The notes beneath the pieces were generated by a model. The model ran no database searches, was not told the DNA's origin, and saw nothing but the letters and a program-made list of their open reading frames with translations. This document shows, piece by piece, positions 10,390 to 18,631 of a DNA stretch of 64,000 nt. This DNA comes from JADJWR01 sp964610575 (GTDB taxonomy: Bacteria > Pseudomonadota > Gammaproteobacteria > Burkholderiales > Burkholderiaceae_F). Position 1 is the stretch's first letter; every line of letters starts with the position of its first letter. The stretch covers positions 1 to 64,000 of the forward strand of contig CAZSYX010000009.1 in NCBI GenBank assembly GCA_964610575.1, in the 5' to 3' direction. Position numbers and translations under genes: made by a program.

Positions 10390-10803
10390 TCAGATGCTCG
10401 TCGTGCCGCCGAGCGGCGGCAGCGGGCGCGGACGGCGGTCCTCGCCGGTGGCGACATAGACCAGCGTCGCTTCGGTGACCTTGACCACCTCGGCCTGCAG
10501 CCGGTTGCGCTCGGCAAAGACCTCGACCTCGACCGTGATCGACGTGTTGCCGGTCTTCAGGACGCGTGCGTAAAAGGAGAGCAGGTCGCCGACGAAGACC
10601 GGGTTCTTGAACAGGAAGCTGGTCACGGCGATGGTCGCCACGCGGCCGTTGGCCCGGCGCGCGGCGGGAATCGCGCCGGCGACGTCGACGTGGGCCATGA
10701 TCCAGCCGCCGAACACGTCGCCGTGGATGTTGGCGTCGGCTGGCATGGGCATGACGCGCAGGACCGGGCTGGCATCCGGCAGCCGCACGGGGGTGTCGCT
10801 CAT
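10390..10803 (-). CDS. acyl-CoA thioesterase, YciA/hotdog family
   Basis: 137 residues. Acyl-CoA hydrolase with the YciA-type signature NIHGDVFGGWIMAHVDVAGA (catalytic Asp in the GDVFGG turn, about residue 29) and the following FLFKNPVFVGDLLSFYARV strand pair. It probably hydrolyses a broad range of acyl-CoAs in the cytosol. Its ATG overlaps the TGA of the upstream SDR gene by four bases, so the two are translationally coupled. Confidence 0.88.
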   Translation of the reverse strand: MSDTPVRLPDASPVLRVMPMPADANIHGDVFGGWIMAHVDVAGAIPAARRANGRVATIAVTSFLFKNPVFVGDLLSFYARVLKTGNTSITVEVEVFAERNRLQAEVVKVTEATLVYVATGEDRRPRPLPPLGGTTSI

Positions 10804-11636
10804 GGCGCTTCGTCCTTCGCTTCGTCCTTCTTCAGGGCCTTGCTTGCCAGATTGTCTACCCAACCGGGCGCGATGCGCTTCAGCCAAAGACCGAAACGGC
10901 CCTTGGCGGTCATCACCAGTTCCCGGCGGCGGTCCTGAATGGCGTGCACGATCTGTCGCACGCACTCGTCGACCGGCATCGCGTCGGTCTCGTCGAGCCC
11001 CGAAATGCCGGCCGGCTCCCCCCTTCCGTTCAGACCCTTGCGCCGGGTCTCGGTGGCGACCACCCCCGGATAGACGATCGTCACCGTGATGCCGTGCTCC
11101 GCGGCTTCGATGCGCAGCGCTTCGAGAAACCCCGTTTGCGCGAACTTGCTGGCGCAGTAAGTGGTGCGGCCCGGCACGCCCGTGCGACCGGCCAATGAGC
11201 TGATGCCGACGATCTGGCCGCCGCGCTTGCCCGGTGCCGCCTTCAGGTGCGGCCAGGCAAAGCGCGTGCAGTGGATCGTGCCGAGGCAGTTGACCCGCCA
11301 CAGCCGCTCGTAGGTCGACCAGTCGGTGATCTCGTCGAAGCGGGCGTGCATCGAGATGCCGGCATTGTTCACCAGCACGTCGATGCGGCCGAACGCTTCG
11401 AGCGTGCGATTGACGAGGCGCCGGCAATCGTCTTCGACGGTGACGTCGGTCCTGAACGCGATGGCCTTGGAGCCGTTGCGCTGGCAGCGCCCGGCGACTT
11501 CGCGCAATGCCGGCTCGTTGCGGGCGGCCAGCACCAGGCAATGACCGCGATTAGCCAACTGTTGCGCCAACTCGGCGCCGATGCCGTCGCTGGCGCCGGT
11601 GATGACGAAGACTTTGCTGCGGTACCGCCCAGACAT
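10800..11636 (-). CDS. SDR-family oxidoreductase
   Basis: 278-residue short-chain dehydrogenase with TGASDGIG (cofactor loop, about residues 14-21), NNAGIS (about 90-95) and YCASK (catalytic Tyr/Lys). The C-terminal extension, RRRELVMTAKGRFGLWLKRIAPGWVDNLASKALKK, is like that of DHRS7/YqjQ-type SDRs that act on lipid or steroid substrates at membranes. The ATG at 11636 begins MSGRYRSKVFVITGASDG, the expected distance before the Rossmann motif. The gene is divergent from the ABC exporter gene. Confidence 0.85.
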   Translation of the reverse strand: MSGRYRSKVFVITGASDGIGAELAQQLANRGHCLVLAARNEPALREVAGRCQRNGSKAIAFRTDVTVEDDCRRLVNRTLEAFGRIDVLVNNAGISMHARFDEITDWSTYERLWRVNCLGTIHCTRFAWPHLKAAPGKRGGQIVGISSLAGRTGVPGRTTYCASKFAQTGFLEALRIEAAEHGITVTIVYPGVVATETRRKGLNGRGEPAGISGLDETDAMPVDECVRQIVHAIQDRRRELVMTAKGRFGLWLKRIAPGWVDNLASKALKKDEAKDEAP

Positions 11637-11791
11637 GGAAGTTCGGCGCCGGTAGGTCGGGGGCGGGGGGTCGCGGCGTCCGACCGGCCTCGTCGGCATC
11701 GTCAATAATGCCGGCTCTCCTAGCGATCCCCACTCCGTGTGTTAGTCCAAGCAACAGTCGAAGCGCGCCGGTTGGCAACGAGGTTACGCCG

Positions 11792-13633
11792 ATGCGCGGC
11801 ATGAGGCCACCGTCCGGCGCCGAGCCGAGCGCGGCGCTGGCGCCCGGGGAATCGCGCGGCGACTGGGCCACGCTGCGCACGCTGCTGCCCTACCTGTGGC
11901 GCTACCGCGGGCGCGTGCTGTTCGCGGTCGGCTGCCTGGTGGCGGCCAAGCTGGCGGTGGTCGGCGTGCCGATCCTGCTCAAGCACATCGTCGATGCACT
12001 GGCGCAGCTTCCGACCGGTGCGGTGCTGGCGGTGCCCGTGGCGCTGATCGCCGGCTACGGTCTGCTCCGTCTGGCCACTTCGCTGTTCACCGAACTGCGC
12101 GAGTTCTTCTTCGTCAAGGTCACCCAGGCGGCGGTGCACACGCTCGCCTTGCAGACCTTCCGCCACCTGCACGCGCTGTCCCTGCGCTACCACCTGCAGC
12201 GGCGAACCGGCTCGGTCACCCGCGAGATCGACCACGGCATCCGCGGCATTTCCTCGCTGGTCAGCTTCACGCTGTACTCGATCCTGCCCACGCTGGTCGA
12301 GCTCGCCCTGGTGATCGGCTACCTGCTGTGGCACTACGAGATCTGGTTCGCGGCGATCCTGGCGGTGAGCCTGGTCACCTACATCGCCTTCACCTTCGTG
12401 GTCACCAACTGGCGCACGCAGTTCCGCCGCCAGGTCAACGAGCTCGACGCCAAGGCCGCCTCGCGCGCGGTGGACAGCCTGCTGAACTTCGAGACGGTCA
12501 AGTACTTCGGCAACGAGGAGTACGAGGCGCGCCGCTACGACTCGACGCTGGCCGACAGCGAGAAGATGGCCGTCAAGTCGCAGCAGTCGCTGAATGTCCT
12601 GAACAGCGGTCAGCAGCTGATCATCGCGCTGGCGGTGACGCTGATCCTGTGGCGCGCCGCGCTCGGCGTGATCGAGGGCCGGATGACGATCGGCGACCTG
12701 GTGCTGGTCAACGCCTTCATGATCCAGATGTACGTCCCGCTGAATTTCCTCGGCGTGATCTACCGCGAGATCAAGCAGGCGATGATCGACATGGACCGCA
12801 TGTTCCGCCTGCTGCACGAGCATCGCGAGATCGCGGATGCCCCGGATGCGCAGCCGCTGGAGCTCAGGGGCGGGGCGATCCGTTTCGAACAGGTCGATTT
12901 TTCCTACGACCCCCGCCGGCAGGTGCTGTTCGGCGTCGACTTGACGGTGCCGGCCGGCACCACGACCGCGGTGGTCGGCCCGACCGGCTCCGGCAAGTCG
13001 ACCCTGGCGCGGCTGCTGTTCCGCTTCTACGAGGTGCAGGCCGGCCGTGTGCTGATCGACGGCCAGGACGTGCGCGAGGTGACGCAGGCGAGCCTGCGCG
13101 CGGCCATCGGCATCGTGCCGCAGGACACGGTGCTGTTCAACGACACCATCGAATACAACATCGCCTACGGCCGCCCCGGGGCATCGAAGGACGAGATCGT
13201 CGCCGCGGCGCGCGCTGCGCACATCCATGACTTCGTCAGCCGCCTGCCCGACGGCTATCAAACGATGGTCGGCGAGCGCGGGCTGAAGCTCTCCGGCGGG
13301 GAGAAGCAGCGGGTGGCGATCGCACGTACGCTGCTCAAGCGCCCGGCCATCCTGGTCTTCGACGAGGCAACCTCGGCGCTGGACAGCAAGACCGAACGCG
13401 TGATCCAGGCGGAACTGGAGGCGATCGCCGCCGGCCGCACGACGCTGGTCATCGCGCACCGGCTATCGACGATCGTCAACGCCGACCAGATCGTGGTCCT
13501 CGACGGCGGCCGGGTGGTCGAGCGTGGCACGCATGCCCAGTTGCTCGCCGCGGGCGGCGCCTATGCGCGCCTGTGGGAGCTGCAGGCCCGGCACGAGGCC
13601 CCGGCCCGCGAGACGTCACCGGCACCGTATTAG
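11792..13633 (+). CDS. Atm1/HMT1-type ABC exporter (fused permease and ATPase)
   Basis: About 613 residues. An N-terminal six-helix ABC type-1 permease (from LLPYLWRYRGRVLFAVGCLV) is followed by an ATPase with Walker A GPTGSGKST, Q-loop PQDTVLFND, signature LSGGEKQRVAIARTL, Walker B ILVFDEATSALD and switch His in IAHRLSTI. The permease motifs NFETVKYFGNE and the overall pattern match Atm1/HMT1 exporters, which move glutathione-linked metal or sulfur compounds and help in metal resistance or cytosolic Fe-S supply. The start is uncertain: the ATG at 11792 was chosen, with ATGs at 11708 and 11801 possible. A short hairpin follows the stop. Confidence 0.88.
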   Translation: MRGMRPPSGAEPSAALAPGESRGDWATLRTLLPYLWRYRGRVLFAVGCLVAAKLAVVGVPILLKHIVDALAQLPTGAVLAVPVALIAGYGLLRLATSLFTELREFFFVKVTQAAVHTLALQTFRHLHALSLRYHLQRRTGSVTREIDHGIRGISSLVSFTLYSILPTLVELALVIGYLLWHYEIWFAAILAVSLVTYIAFTFVVTNWRTQFRRQVNELDAKAASRAVDSLLNFETVKYFGNEEYEARRYDSTLADSEKMAVKSQQSLNVLNSGQQLIIALAVTLILWRAALGVIEGRMTIGDLVLVNAFMIQMYVPLNFLGVIYREIKQAMIDMDRMFRLLHEHREIADAPDAQPLELRGGAIRFEQVDFSYDPRRQVLFGVDLTVPAGTTTAVVGPTGSGKSTLARLLFRFYEVQAGRVLIDGQDVREVTQASLRAAIGIVPQDTVLFNDTIEYNIAYGRPGASKDEIVAAARAAHIHDFVSRLPDGYQTMVGERGLKLSGGEKQRVAIARTLLKRPAILVFDEATSALDSKTERVIQAELEAIAAGRTTLVIAHRLSTIVNADQIVVLDGGRVVERGTHAQLLAAGGAYARLWELQARHEAPARETSPAPY

Positions 13634-13822
13634 GCCTTGCCTGCGCCGCCGCGGTGCGCGCCTGCGCTGCTGCGGTGCAGCGGGCGTCTCCCGCTGGGCG
13701 CCTTGGCCTGGGAGGATCGTTGTTTGCTGCGCCTTGAAGCCCGGTGCTAGATTGCACAGCCGCTGGCTCGCCCGGCACGAGGCGCGTCGAGGTTTCTCTT
13801 CCCACCAAGGAGGCTTTGCAAG

Positions 13823-14857
13823 ATGAACAGGACTTTCGTGAAAACGCTGCTCGCCGCAACCGCCGTCGCGGCCGCAGCCGTGACCGCGCCGGCGCATGCC
13901 GGCAAGACGCTCGACGCGATCAAGGCGCGCGGCCAGCTCGTCTGCGGCGTGAACACCGGGCTGGCCGGCTTCTCGGCCGCCGACAGCCAGGGCAACTGGA
14001 GCGGGCTGGACGTCGACGTCTGCCGCGCGATCGCCGCGGCGATCCTCGGCGACGGAGCCAAGGTCAAGTGGGTGCCGCTGAACGCGCAGCAGCGCTTGAC
14101 CGCGCTGCAGTCGGGCGAGATCGACATCCTGTCGCGCAACACGACCTGGACGCTGACGCGTGACGCCTCGCTCGGCCTGAGCTTCACCGGCGTGACGTAC
14201 TACGACGGCCAGGGCTTCATGGTGCCGGTCAAGAGCAACGTCAAGAGCGCCAAGCAGCTGAAGGGCCAGACCGTCTGCGTGCAGTCGGGCACCACCACCG
14301 AGAAGAACCTCACCGACTACTCGCGCGCCAACAACCTCGGCATCAAGCCGGTGGTGTTCGAGAAGCTCGAGGCGGCCACCGGCGCCTACTTCGCCGGCCG
14401 CTGCGTCGCCTACACCACGGACGCCTCGGGCCTGGCCTCGACGCGCAACAAGGAAGCGAAGGTCCCCGCCGAGCACGTGATCCTGCCCGAACTGATCTCC
14501 AAGGAGCCGCTCGGCCCGGTGGTTCGTCGCGGCGACGACGAGTTCTTCGCGATCGCCAAGTGGGTGGTGTTCGGCCTGGTCGAGGCCGAGGAGTACGGAA
14601 TCACGCAGGCCAGCGTCGACAAGCTGCTCGCCGAGAGCCAGGACCCGGTGGTGCTGCGGATCCTCGGCAAGAGCGAGGACACCGGCAAGCTGCTCGGGCT
14701 GGACAAGAACTGGATGGTCAACGCGCTGAAGGCGGTCGGCAACTATGGCGAGATCTTCGAGCGTAACGTCGGGCCGAAGACCGCGCTCGCGCTGCCGCGC
14801 GGAATGAACAACCTGTGGAACAAGGGCGGCATCATGTATGCGCCGCCGGTGCGCTGA
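13823..14857 (+). CDS. aapJ: general L-amino-acid ABC transporter, substrate-binding protein AapJ
   Basis: 344 residues. The Sec signal peptide is cleaved after AHA (about residue 27), giving a periplasmic type-2 solute-binding domain: TLDAIKARGQLVCGVNTGLAGFSAADSQG, GLDVDVCRAIAAAIL, then SGTTTEKNLTDY. Length and the Asn/Trp-rich C-terminus (GMNNLWNKGGIMYAPPVR) match AapJ/BztA rather than smaller His/Arg-binding proteins. AGGAGG lies ahead of the ATG (about 13808-13813). It heads the aapJQMP genes and is separated from aapQ by three stem-loops, as often seen where the binding protein is made in excess. Confidence 0.93.
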   Translation: MNRTFVKTLLAATAVAAAAVTAPAHAGKTLDAIKARGQLVCGVNTGLAGFSAADSQGNWSGLDVDVCRAIAAAILGDGAKVKWVPLNAQQRLTALQSGEIDILSRNTTWTLTRDASLGLSFTGVTYYDGQGFMVPVKSNVKSAKQLKGQTVCVQSGTTTEKNLTDYSRANNLGIKPVVFEKLEAATGAYFAGRCVAYTTDASGLASTRNKEAKVPAEHVILPELISKEPLGPVVRRGDDEFFAIAKWVVFGLVEAEEYGITQASVDKLLAESQDPVVLRILGKSEDTGKLLGLDKNWMVNALKAVGNYGEIFERNVGPKTALALPRGMNNLWNKGGIMYAPPVR

Positions 14858-14888
14858 CGCGCCAGGCCGTTCAGATCCGTTCAGGCGC

Positions 14889-14986
14889 TCGCCCGGCTCC
14901 CTTTGAGGGGCTGGGCGAGGGACCGGGGCCTGCGCGACAGCGCAGGCCCCTATGCAAAGCGCAGGCGCTGGCATGCGCTTTGCATA
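14889..14986 (+). promoter_or_regulatory. three consecutive stem-loops between aapJ and aapQ
   Basis: Within the 169-nt aapJ-aapQ gap: a hairpin with arms 14889-14902/14907-14920 (CTCGCCC...GGGCGAG), a second with an 11-bp perfect stem (GGGGCCTGCGC, 14926-14936/14941-14951) and a third with a 12-bp perfect stem (ATGCAAAGCGCA, 14953-14964/14975-14986). None is followed by a T-run. They probably partially terminate transcription or protect the aapJ message from 3' decay, giving more binding protein than permease. Confidence 0.65.
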
Positions 14987-15026
14987 GTTAGAACGAGAAA
15001 ACGTCGCTCTCCCGGAGGAGACAAGC

Positions 15027-16217
15027 ATGTCGCAGGCGATGCCGGGGCGGGCCCCGCCGAAGCGACGCGACTGGTCCTGGCGCAGTCAGGCCTTTCGCGG
15101 CGTCGTCTATCAGGTCCTGGCCATTGCCGCGATCGCCGCCGTGGTCTGGTTTCTCGCGCACAACACGATGGAGAACATGCGTGTGCGCGGCATCCAGAGC
15201 GGCTTTGACTTCCTTGCCGGCCCGGCCGGGTTCGACATCGGCGAGGTGCTGTTCAACTACGACGCGCTCGATCCGTACTGGAAGGCGTTCCTGGTCGGCG
15301 TTCTCAACACGCTGCGGGTGGCCGTGATCGGCGTCGTGCTGTGCACGATCATGGGCACCATGCTCGGCATCGGGCGCTTTTCGCGCAATGCGATCGTGCG
15401 CGGGCTGTGCTACGGCTATGTCGAACTGTTCCGCAACATCCCGGTGCTGCTGCAGCTGATCATGTGGTACCTGCTGTTCACCGAGGTGCTGCCGGCGCCT
15501 GCTGAACCGCTGTCGATTCTCGGTCTGTTCTTCCTGAGCAAGGGCGGTTTCGCCTTTCCGATGCCGGTGTGGGGCACCGGCCAGCTGCTGGCGCTCGTCG
15601 GCGCGGTGCTCGGCATCATTGTCTCGGCGTACTACCGGCGCCGCGCGATGAAGCGCTTCGAGGAGACCGGGCGCGTGCCGCGCGTGTTCTGGCCGACGGT
15701 GGCGACCATCTTCATCTTCTCCTTCGCCGGCTGGCTGATCGGCGGCGCGCCGTCGGCGTGGAACCTGCCGGAACAGGGCGAGATGTCGGTCACCGGCGGC
15801 GGCACGGTCACGCCGGAGTTCATGGCCGTGCTGCTCGGACTGGTCTTCTACACGTCGGCGTTCGTCGCCGAAGTCGTCCGTGCCGGCATCGCCTCGGTGC
15901 CGCACGGCCAGCTCGAGGCGGCCAGCTCGATCGGCCTGTCGCGCGGGCAGAGCATGCGCATGGTGGTGCTGCCGCAGGCGCTGCGCGTGATCATCCCGCC
16001 GATGACCAACCAGTACCTGAACCTGACCAAGAACTCGTCGCTAGCGGTGGCAATCGGCTATCCCGACGTGGTGTCGATCGCCAACACCGCCATCAACCAG
16101 ACCGGCCGCGCGGTCGAGTGCATTGCCATCATCATGCTCGTGTACCTGACCACCTCGCTGTCCACGTCGGGATTCATGAACTGGTACAACAAGCGCGCGG
16201 CGATCAAGGAGAGATGA
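15027..16217 (+). CDS. aapQ: amino-acid ABC transporter permease AapQ
   Basis: 396-residue inner-membrane permease with a long N-terminal region typical of AapQ/BztB. The first membrane segment is VLAIAAIAAVVWFLAHNT, and the His/Glu/Gln/Arg-type permease motif (ELFRNIPVLLQLIMWY) follows. The EAA loop, which contacts the ATPase, is EAASSIGLSRGQSMRMVVLPQALR near residues 300-323. GGAGGAG precedes the ATG. The TGA is one base away from the aapM ATG. Confidence 0.92.
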   Translation: MSQAMPGRAPPKRRDWSWRSQAFRGVVYQVLAIAAIAAVVWFLAHNTMENMRVRGIQSGFDFLAGPAGFDIGEVLFNYDALDPYWKAFLVGVLNTLRVAVIGVVLCTIMGTMLGIGRFSRNAIVRGLCYGYVELFRNIPVLLQLIMWYLLFTEVLPAPAEPLSILGLFFLSKGGFAFPMPVWGTGQLLALVGAVLGIIVSAYYRRRAMKRFEETGRVPRVFWPTVATIFIFSFAGWLIGGAPSAWNLPEQGEMSVTGGGTVTPEFMAVLLGLVFYTSAFVAEVVRAGIASVPHGQLEAASSIGLSRGQSMRMVVLPQALRVIIPPMTNQYLNLTKNSSLAVAIGYPDVVSIANTAINQTGRAVECIAIIMLVYLTTSLSTSGFMNWYNKRAAIKER

Positions 16218-16218
16218 G

Positions 16219-17322
16219 ATGAGCGCCGTGTTCCAGCCCATCGCGTCTCGACCCGCGCCGGTCAAGACGGAAGGGTTCGTTCCCTGGATCAAGCGCAACC
16301 TGTTCGGCAACTGGCAGAGCACGCTGACCACCGTGGTGATGGTCGCGCTGTTCGCCTACTGGCTGCCGAACCTCTTCAACTGGGCGATCGTGCAGGCGAT
16401 CTTCCAGCCCGACGCCAACGTCTGCCAGGCGGCACGCGGCACCGGCGCCTGCTGGGGCGTGATCGCCGAGAAGTACCGGCTGATCATCTTCGGCCGCTAT
16501 CCGTACGAGGAGCAATGGCGGCCCCAGATCGCCACCCTGTTGCTGGTCGGCCTGCTGGTGGCGAGTTGCATCCGCACTTTCTGGAAGCCCTGGCTCGGCG
16601 CGGTCTGGGTCGTCGCGCTGGCGGGATTCTTCTGGCTGATGTACGGCGGAGCGCTGGGGCTGTCGGTCGTGCAGACCGACCGCTGGGGCGGCCTGCCGCT
16701 CACCATCATGCTGGCCTCGCTGTCGATCGTGCTGGCCTTCCCGCTGTCGGTGCTGGTGGCGCTCGGCCGGCGCAGCGAACTGCCGGCGATCCGCACCTTC
16801 TGCGTGATCTACGTCGAACTGATCCGCGGCGTGCCGCTGATCTCGGTGCTGTTCATGGCCAGCTTCATGTTCCCGCTGTTCATGCCGCCGGGGTTGACCA
16901 TCGATGTGCTGATCCGCGTGCTGGTCGGCATCACGCTGTTTGCCGCCGCTTACATGGCCGAGATCGTGCGCGGCGGCCTGCAGGCGATCCCGAAGGGCCA
17001 GGTCGAGGCGGCGCAGTCGCTGGGGCTTTCGTACTGGCAGACGCAGCGCAAGATCGTGCTGCCGCAGGCGCTGGCGATGGTGGTGCCGGGCATCATGAAC
17101 AACTTCATCTCGATCTTCAAGGACACCTCGCTGGTGACCATCGTGTCGCTGTACGAGCTGACGGGCGCGCTCGGCCTGGCGCTGAACTCGGACGCCGACT
17201 GGCGGCCGTTCAAGATCGAGGGCTACCTTTTCATCACCGCGATCTACTTCGTGTTCTGCTTCGCGATGTCGCGCTACAGCCTGTGGATCGAGAAGCGGTT
17301 GAACGTGAGCAAGACGCGATGA
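16219..17322 (+). CDS. aapM: amino-acid ABC transporter permease AapM
   Basis: 367-residue second permease of the Aap complex, pairing with AapQ in the inner membrane. Multiple membrane helices are followed by the motif ELIRGVPLISVLFMASFMFP and the EAA loop EAAQSLGLSYWQTQRKIVLPQALA. It starts one base after aapQ. The last 30 nt, including the stop region (17294-17323), recur in altered form at 17402-17431. This places the origin of the downstream inserted segment right at the end of this gene. Confidence 0.92.
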   Translation: MSAVFQPIASRPAPVKTEGFVPWIKRNLFGNWQSTLTTVVMVALFAYWLPNLFNWAIVQAIFQPDANVCQAARGTGACWGVIAEKYRLIIFGRYPYEEQWRPQIATLLLVGLLVASCIRTFWKPWLGAVWVVALAGFFWLMYGGALGLSVVQTDRWGGLPLTIMLASLSIVLAFPLSVLVALGRRSELPAIRTFCVIYVELIRGVPLISVLFMASFMFPLFMPPGLTIDVLIRVLVGITLFAAAYMAEIVRGGLQAIPKGQVEAAQSLGLSYWQTQRKIVLPQALAMVVPGIMNNFISIFKDTSLVTIVSLYELTGALGLALNSDADWRPFKIEGYLFITAIYFVFCFAMSRYSLWIEKRLNVSKTR

Positions 17323-17431
17323 AGACGGCCCCCTCTCCCCCGGCCCCTCCCCCGCAAAGGGGGGAGGGGAGATCAGACTTCCCCTTCTCCCGTCGCGGGA
17401 GAGCGGTTGAACGTAGGCAAGGCGCGCTGAA
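17294..17431 (+). repeat. imperfect direct duplication of the aapM 3' end
   Basis: 17294-17323 (from AGCGGTTGAACGT to the stop of aapM) and 17402-17431 match at 26 of 30 positions by eye, spaced 108 nt apart. Each copy is followed by a CCCCTCTCCCC palindrome. The second copy is non-coding. This is a partial tandem duplication at the edge of the DUF559 insert. Confidence 0.8.
17329..17371. repeat. CT/GA-rich palindromic repeat, left copy
   Basis: A 43-nt element starting CCCCCTCTCCCCCGG and ending in GGGGAGGGGAG, able to form a long hairpin. It is nearly identical, in the same orientation, to 17806-17847 on the other side of the DUF559 gene. Related palindromes occur at 2627-2657, 17438-17477 and 59151-59191. 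Confidence 0.8.
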
Positions 17432-17437
17432 CAGGTT

Positions 17438-17477
17438 CCCCTCTCCCCTTGCGGGAGAGGGGCAAGGGGAGAGGGGG
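17438..17477. repeat. CT/GA-rich palindromic repeat, middle copy
   Basis: A 40-nt variant (CCCCTCTCCCCTTGCGGGAG...) immediately upstream of the DUF559 start codon. Its GGGGAGAGGGGG arm lies just before the GTG and may also serve as the ribosome-binding site. Confidence 0.75.
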
Positions 17478-17479
17478 CA

Positions 17480-17869
17480 GTGAACGACCGGCAGCAAGCC
17501 TTTGCGAAGGAGATGCGCAGCGACGCCACTGACGCCGAACGCGTGCTGTGGCGGAATCTGCGCGCGCATCGATTAGCAGCCAGCAAGTTCAGGCGCCAGC
17601 AGCCGATCGGCCCATACATCGTCGATTTCGTTTGTCTTTATGCAGGGCTGATCATCGAAGTTGATGGCGGGCAGCACCTGCAGAGCGTTCGCGATGCAGA
17701 GCGCGATGCCTCGCTGCGGCGGCAGGGGTTCACCGTGCTGCGCTTCTGGAACAACGACGTCCTGCAGCGAACCGAGTCCGTCCTCGAAGAGATACTCCGA
17801 CACCTCCCCCTCTCCCCCGGCCCCTCCCCCGCAAGGGGAGAGGGGAGTTCTGTAGAGCTCCGCCCATGA
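17480..17869 (+). CDS. DUF559 (Vsr/PD-(D/E)XK-like) endonuclease-domain protein inserted in the aap operon
   Basis: 129 residues. The DUF559 domain spans about residues 5-107: basic N-terminal helix RVLWRNLRAHRLAASKFRRQ, then PYIVDFVCLYAGLIIEVDGGQH, with Asp49 and the Glu60-x-Asp62...Gln65-His66 cluster forming the likely nuclease centre, then FTVLRFWNNDVL. The family is related to very-short-patch-repair nucleases, but its substrate is not established. Residues 109-129 (LPLSPGPSPARGEG...) are encoded by the right-hand palindromic repeat. The GTG start follows a GGGGAGAGGGGG run. The TGA overlaps the aapP ATG (ATGA), so aapP translation is kept coupled. It is foreign to Aap transport. Confidence 0.85.
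   Translation: MNDRQQAFAKEMRSDATDAERVLWRNLRAHRLAASKFRRQQPIGPYIVDFVCLYAGLIIEVDGGQHLQSVRDAERDASLRRQGFTVLRFWNNDVLQRTESVLEEILRHLPLSPGPSPARGEGSSVELRP
17806..17847. repeat. CT/GA-rich palindromic repeat, right copy
   Basis: A 42-nt near-identical direct copy of 17329-17371. It lies inside the 3' end of the DUF559 reading frame and ends 18 nt before aapP. Confidence 0.8.
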
Positions 17870-18621
17870 ACGCTCACGCCAGCCACCACATCATCGACTT
17901 CGACAAGGTCAACAAGTGGTACGGGAACAACTTCCACGTGCTGCGCGACATCAACCTGCAGGTGAAGAAGGGCGAGCGAATCGTCATCTGCGGGCCGTCG
18001 GGCTCGGGCAAGTCGACGCTGATCCGCTGCATCAACCGGCTCGAGGAGCACCAGGAGGGCCATATCGTCGTCGACGGCACCGAGCTGACCGACGACGTGC
18101 GCGCGATCGAGAAGGTCCGCAAGGAAGTCGGCATGGTGTTCCAGCAGTTCAACCTGTTTCCGCACCTGACGGTGCTGGAGAACCTGACGTTGTCGCCGAT
18201 GTGGGTCGGCAAGCTGCCGAAGAAGGAGGCCGAGGAACGTGCGATGACGCAACTGAAGCGCGTGCGCATCGCCGAGCAGGCCGCCAAGTACCCGCTGCAG
18301 CTTTCGGGCGGCCAGCAGCAGCGGGTGGCGATCGCGCGCGCGCTGTGCCTGACGCCGAAGATCATGCTGTTCGACGAGCCCACGTCCGCGCTCGACCCGG
18401 AGATGATCAAGGAAGTTCTCGACGTGATGATCGAACTGGCCAAGGGCGGCATCACCATGCTGTGCGTGACGCACGAGATGGGTTTTGCCAAGGCGGTGGC
18501 CGATCGCGTGATCTTCATGGACCAGGGCCAGATCGTCGAGGAGAACAGCCCGCACGAGTTCTTCAACAGCCCGAAGAGCGACCGCACCAAGGACTTCCTG
18601 TCGAAGATCCTCGGTCACTGA
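17866..18621 (+). CDS. aapP: amino-acid ABC transporter ATP-binding protein AapP
   Basis: 251-residue ATPase of the polar-amino-acid uptake family that powers AapQM. It has Walker A GPSGSGKST, Q-loop VFQQFNLFPHLTV, signature LSGGQQQRVAIARAL, Walker B IMLFDEPTSALDPE and switch His in CVTHEMGFA. Full length. Normally aapP follows aapM directly, but here a DUF559 cassette of about 0.5 kb intervenes and the aapP ATG overlaps its stop. The operon's last gene is followed after 10 nt by a convergent efflux-pump gene. Confidence 0.93.
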   Translation: MNAHASHHIIDFDKVNKWYGNNFHVLRDINLQVKKGERIVICGPSGSGKSTLIRCINRLEEHQEGHIVVDGTELTDDVRAIEKVRKEVGMVFQQFNLFPHLTVLENLTLSPMWVGKLPKKEAEERAMTQLKRVRIAEQAAKYPLQLSGGQQQRVAIARALCLTPKIMLFDEPTSALDPEMIKEVLDVMIELAKGGITMLCVTHEMGFAKAVADRVIFMDQGQIVEENSPHEFFNSPKSDRTKDFLSKILGH

Positions 18622-18631
18622 GCGCGTCGCG

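Noticed and set aside
17323..17869. DUF559 region as an insertion sequence
   Set aside because: No transposase motif and no convincing target-site duplication of standard length; it is described instead as a repeat-flanked cassette.
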